Shown here piece by piece: positions 42,444 through 43,938 of a stretch of 43,938 nucleotides of DNA (positions within the stretch are counted from its first letter, which is position 1; every line of letters begins with the position of its first letter). The notes beneath the pieces were generated by a model. The model did not search any database, had not been told where the DNA came from, and was given only the letters and a program-made list of their open reading frames with translations. The stretch covers positions 1 to 43,938 of the forward strand of contig CANFLL010000029.1 of assembly GCA_947447825.1 (NCBI GenBank). The letters are read 5' to 3'. This DNA comes from Chitinophagaceae bacterium (GTDB lineage: Bacteria > Bacteroidota > Bacteroidia > Chitinophagales > Chitinophagaceae). A program made the position numbers and the translations under genes.

Positions 42444-43679
42444 TTGAGTATCAGCTTTATCATTGCTAAACGGATTTTATTCAATAAACAACACTCGTTT
42501 TCTAAGTTTATCATTCGCCTTTCCATATCAGCAACCGCATTAAGTGTGATATCTATGATTGCTACACTCGGCTTTGTTAATGGATTTCAAGAAGAAATTA
42601 GTAATAAGATTTTTAGTTTTTGGGGACACCTTCATGTTCAACATTTCAGTGCTAGCAAATCTTTGGTAGCTGAAGAAACTCCAATAATAGAGAATGACAC
42701 AATTCTACAAACCATTAATAATCAAAAAGGAACTGTAAATGCTTGTACTTATGCCACTAAAAGTGCAGTTATAGAAAAAAACAAAGCCATTGAAGGAGTA
42801 CTTATAAAAGGAATTAGTAAAAGATATTCACCGATTCGATTTAATTCTTTTATAAAAGAAGGTCATTGGATTAATTTTTCAGATAGTATTTACAGCAAAG
42901 AAATACTGGTGCCAGAAACAATTGCTACAGCACTTGAGCTAAAATTAAATGATACAGTACGCATACATTTCATTGCCACAAAACAAGGGGAAACGAGTAC
43001 TTACAGAAAACTAATTGTTGCTGGAATTTTTAAAACAGGCATTGAAGAGTATGACAAACTTTTTATTATTAGTGATATTCGGCTGTTGCAGCGACTAAAT
43101 AATTGGCAAACAAATCAGATAGGTGGCTATGAAATTTATATAGATGAATATAAAAAAATGGATGAATTCAGCAATAAACTTATTGACCAATTGCCAGCCG
43201 AATGGATTTGTAAAACTACAAAAGAAAGCTACCCTAACATTTTTGATTGGCTAAATATTCAGGATGTAAATAGAAACGTTGTTTTCATCATAATGAGTAT
43301 CGTTGCTATTATTAATTTAATTACTTGTTTATTAGTATTAGTGCTAGAAAGAACAAAAATGGTAGGCATCTTGAAAGCTATTGGAACACCAAACTGGCAA
43401 ATACAACAAATTTTTCTTTTTCATGCTGGTATCATTACACTCATTGGCGTGGGATTAGGTTTAGTTTTAGGACTTTCGTTATGCTGGATTCAACAAACTA
43501 CTCATTTTATTCATCTCGATGAAAGCTCCTATTATGTTTCTTATGCTCCCATTAAACTAATTGGTTGGGAAGTAGCTTTGGTTTGTATTTGCACTTCGTT
43601 TGTTTGTTTTCTGTCATTAATTATACCAACATTAACCATTAAAAAGCTATCTCCTATTAAGGCTATCCAATTTAGATAA
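42444..43679 (+). CDS. FtsX-like permease, LolC/LolE type
   Basis: 411 residues. The N-terminus 'SISFIIAKRILFNKQHSFSK' followed by a membrane helix ('ISATALSVISMIATLGFVNG') is the usual start of LolC/E-like transport proteins. A large periplasmic domain (about residues 50-270) follows. Three helices end the protein: 'VVFIIMSIVAIINLITCLLV', with the conserved 'ERTKMVGILKAIG' loop, 'HAGIITLIGVGLGLVLGLSL' and a last one before 'LSPIKAIQFR'. It is probably the membrane part of an ABC system that releases lipoproteins to the outer membrane; the ATPase is not in the window. The start is a TTG at 42444; no ATG lies in a fitting place. Confidence 0.88.
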   Translation: MSISFIIAKRILFNKQHSFSKFIIRLSISATALSVISMIATLGFVNGFQEEISNKIFSFWGHLHVQHFSASKSLVAEETPIIENDTILQTINNQKGTVNACTYATKSAVIEKNKAIEGVLIKGISKRYSPIRFNSFIKEGHWINFSDSIYSKEILVPETIATALELKLNDTVRIHFIATKQGETSTYRKLIVAGIFKTGIEEYDKLFIISDIRLLQRLNNWQTNQIGGYEIYIDEYKKMDEFSNKLIDQLPAEWICKTTKESYPNIFDWLNIQDVNRNVVFIIMSIVAIINLITCLLVLVLERTKMVGILKAIGTPNWQIQQIFLFHAGIITLIGVGLGLVLGLSLCWIQQTTHFIHLDESSYYVSYAPIKLIGWEVALVCICTSFVCFLSLIIPTLTIKKLSPIKAIQFR

Positions 43680-43693
43680 CTGATACTTTTTAG

Positions 43694-43709
43694 ATTACCA
43701 CAAAGTTCA
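43694..43709. repeat. Dispersed palindrome family, left arm only, copy 5
   Basis: 'ATTACCACAAAGTTCA' matches the first bases of the family and then stops where the putative group II intron begins. Confidence 0.5.
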
Positions 43710-43938
43710 GTGTGTCACGAGAAACAATAGCGAGAGTGATTGTTTCATAATTGTATGAATGATGATAGAAGGTCTATCGTACACGCCTTACAGCAGGGGT
43801 GTACAAACTGCCCAAAGGTGCTGTTTTGAAAAGGAACGGTATTGAGCGTTTGGGTTAAAAGGTGTCGCAAGGCATCAGGTGCGTGTAATGGAGTTGAATG
43901 TAAATGAACCGTTGATGAAGTATCGAAAATGTGAAAGA
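43710..43938 (+). mobile_element. Probable 5' end of a group II intron (cut by the window edge)
   Basis: The sequence starts GTGTG (43710-43714), matching the GUGYG 5' end of group II introns, and is then densely folded: GAAACAAT/ATTGTTTC (43721-43728 with 43739-43746), GATAG/CTATC (43764-43768 with 43774-43778), GTACACGCC/GGGGTGTAC (43779-43787 with 43796-43804, one mismatch), and GGTGTC-GCAA-GGCATC (43861-43876), a stem capped by a GNRA tetraloop. No coding frame fits. This is the look of intron domain I. The reverse transcriptase and the 3' domains V and VI would lie beyond the window. Another structured RNA is possible. Confidence 0.6.

Overview
The window (about 44 kb, AT-rich) comes from a member of the Bacteroidota, most likely a Chitinophagales/Chitinophagaceae-type or related free-living lineage. 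The grounds are several secreted proteins ending in type IX secretion (T9SS) sorting domains, the gliding lipoprotein GldH, BatD, promoters of the TAnnTTTG type, and a class II fructose-bisphosphate aldolase of the FbaA type. The genus cannot be told from sequence reading alone.

Layout. 1-990: gene-free, with two arrays of 21-bp degenerate tandem repeats. 991-4002: a FIST sensory protein and a hybrid histidine kinase. 4148-8278: LD-carboxypeptidase (+), then GH43 glycosidase, VOC/glyoxalase-like protein and glutathione peroxidase (-). 8640-10609: an LpxH-like phosphoesterase and a glycosyltransferase in one operon. 10793-11467: a protein of unknown function (-). 11595-15779: a mobile/defence patch holding a third 21-bp array, a REP-associated tyrosine transposase (RAYT), five copies of its REP-like palindrome, and a DNA methyltransferase/type IIG-like gene broken by one TAA codon. 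16135-28875: a cell-surface region with three T9SS cargo proteins, one of them a 3200-residue adhesin-like protein with 15 Ig-like units and 26 Cys-containing repeats of about 50 residues. 29394-32752: amino-acid permease, glycosyltransferase, a small membrane protein, tRNA-Gly and tRNA-Leu. 32753-35783: mostly decayed sequence, with a broken HigA-like antitoxin, a 42/43-bp tandem array, one intact unknown gene and a stranded T9SS sorting-domain remnant. 35784-43679: fbaA, a lipoprotein, BatD, the gldH-kinase-regulator operon (-) and a LolC/E-type permease. 43710-end: a structured sequence that looks like the 5' end of a group II intron, cut off by the window edge.

The main second-look signals are non-coding. 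(1) Four gene-free places carry tandem arrays of unrelated sequence whose unit is always 21 bp or twice that (42/43 bp), i.e. two or four helical turns. (2) The RAYT gene has a copy of its own REP palindrome in frame inside its coding sequence. (3) Two of the REP palindromes sit in longer perfect inverted repeats whose outer arms are different sequences, as if the element landed in the tip of an existing hairpin. (4) A second dispersed palindromic family based on 'ACCACAAAGTTCAC' fills several intergenic gaps, and the putative intron starts inside a copy of it.
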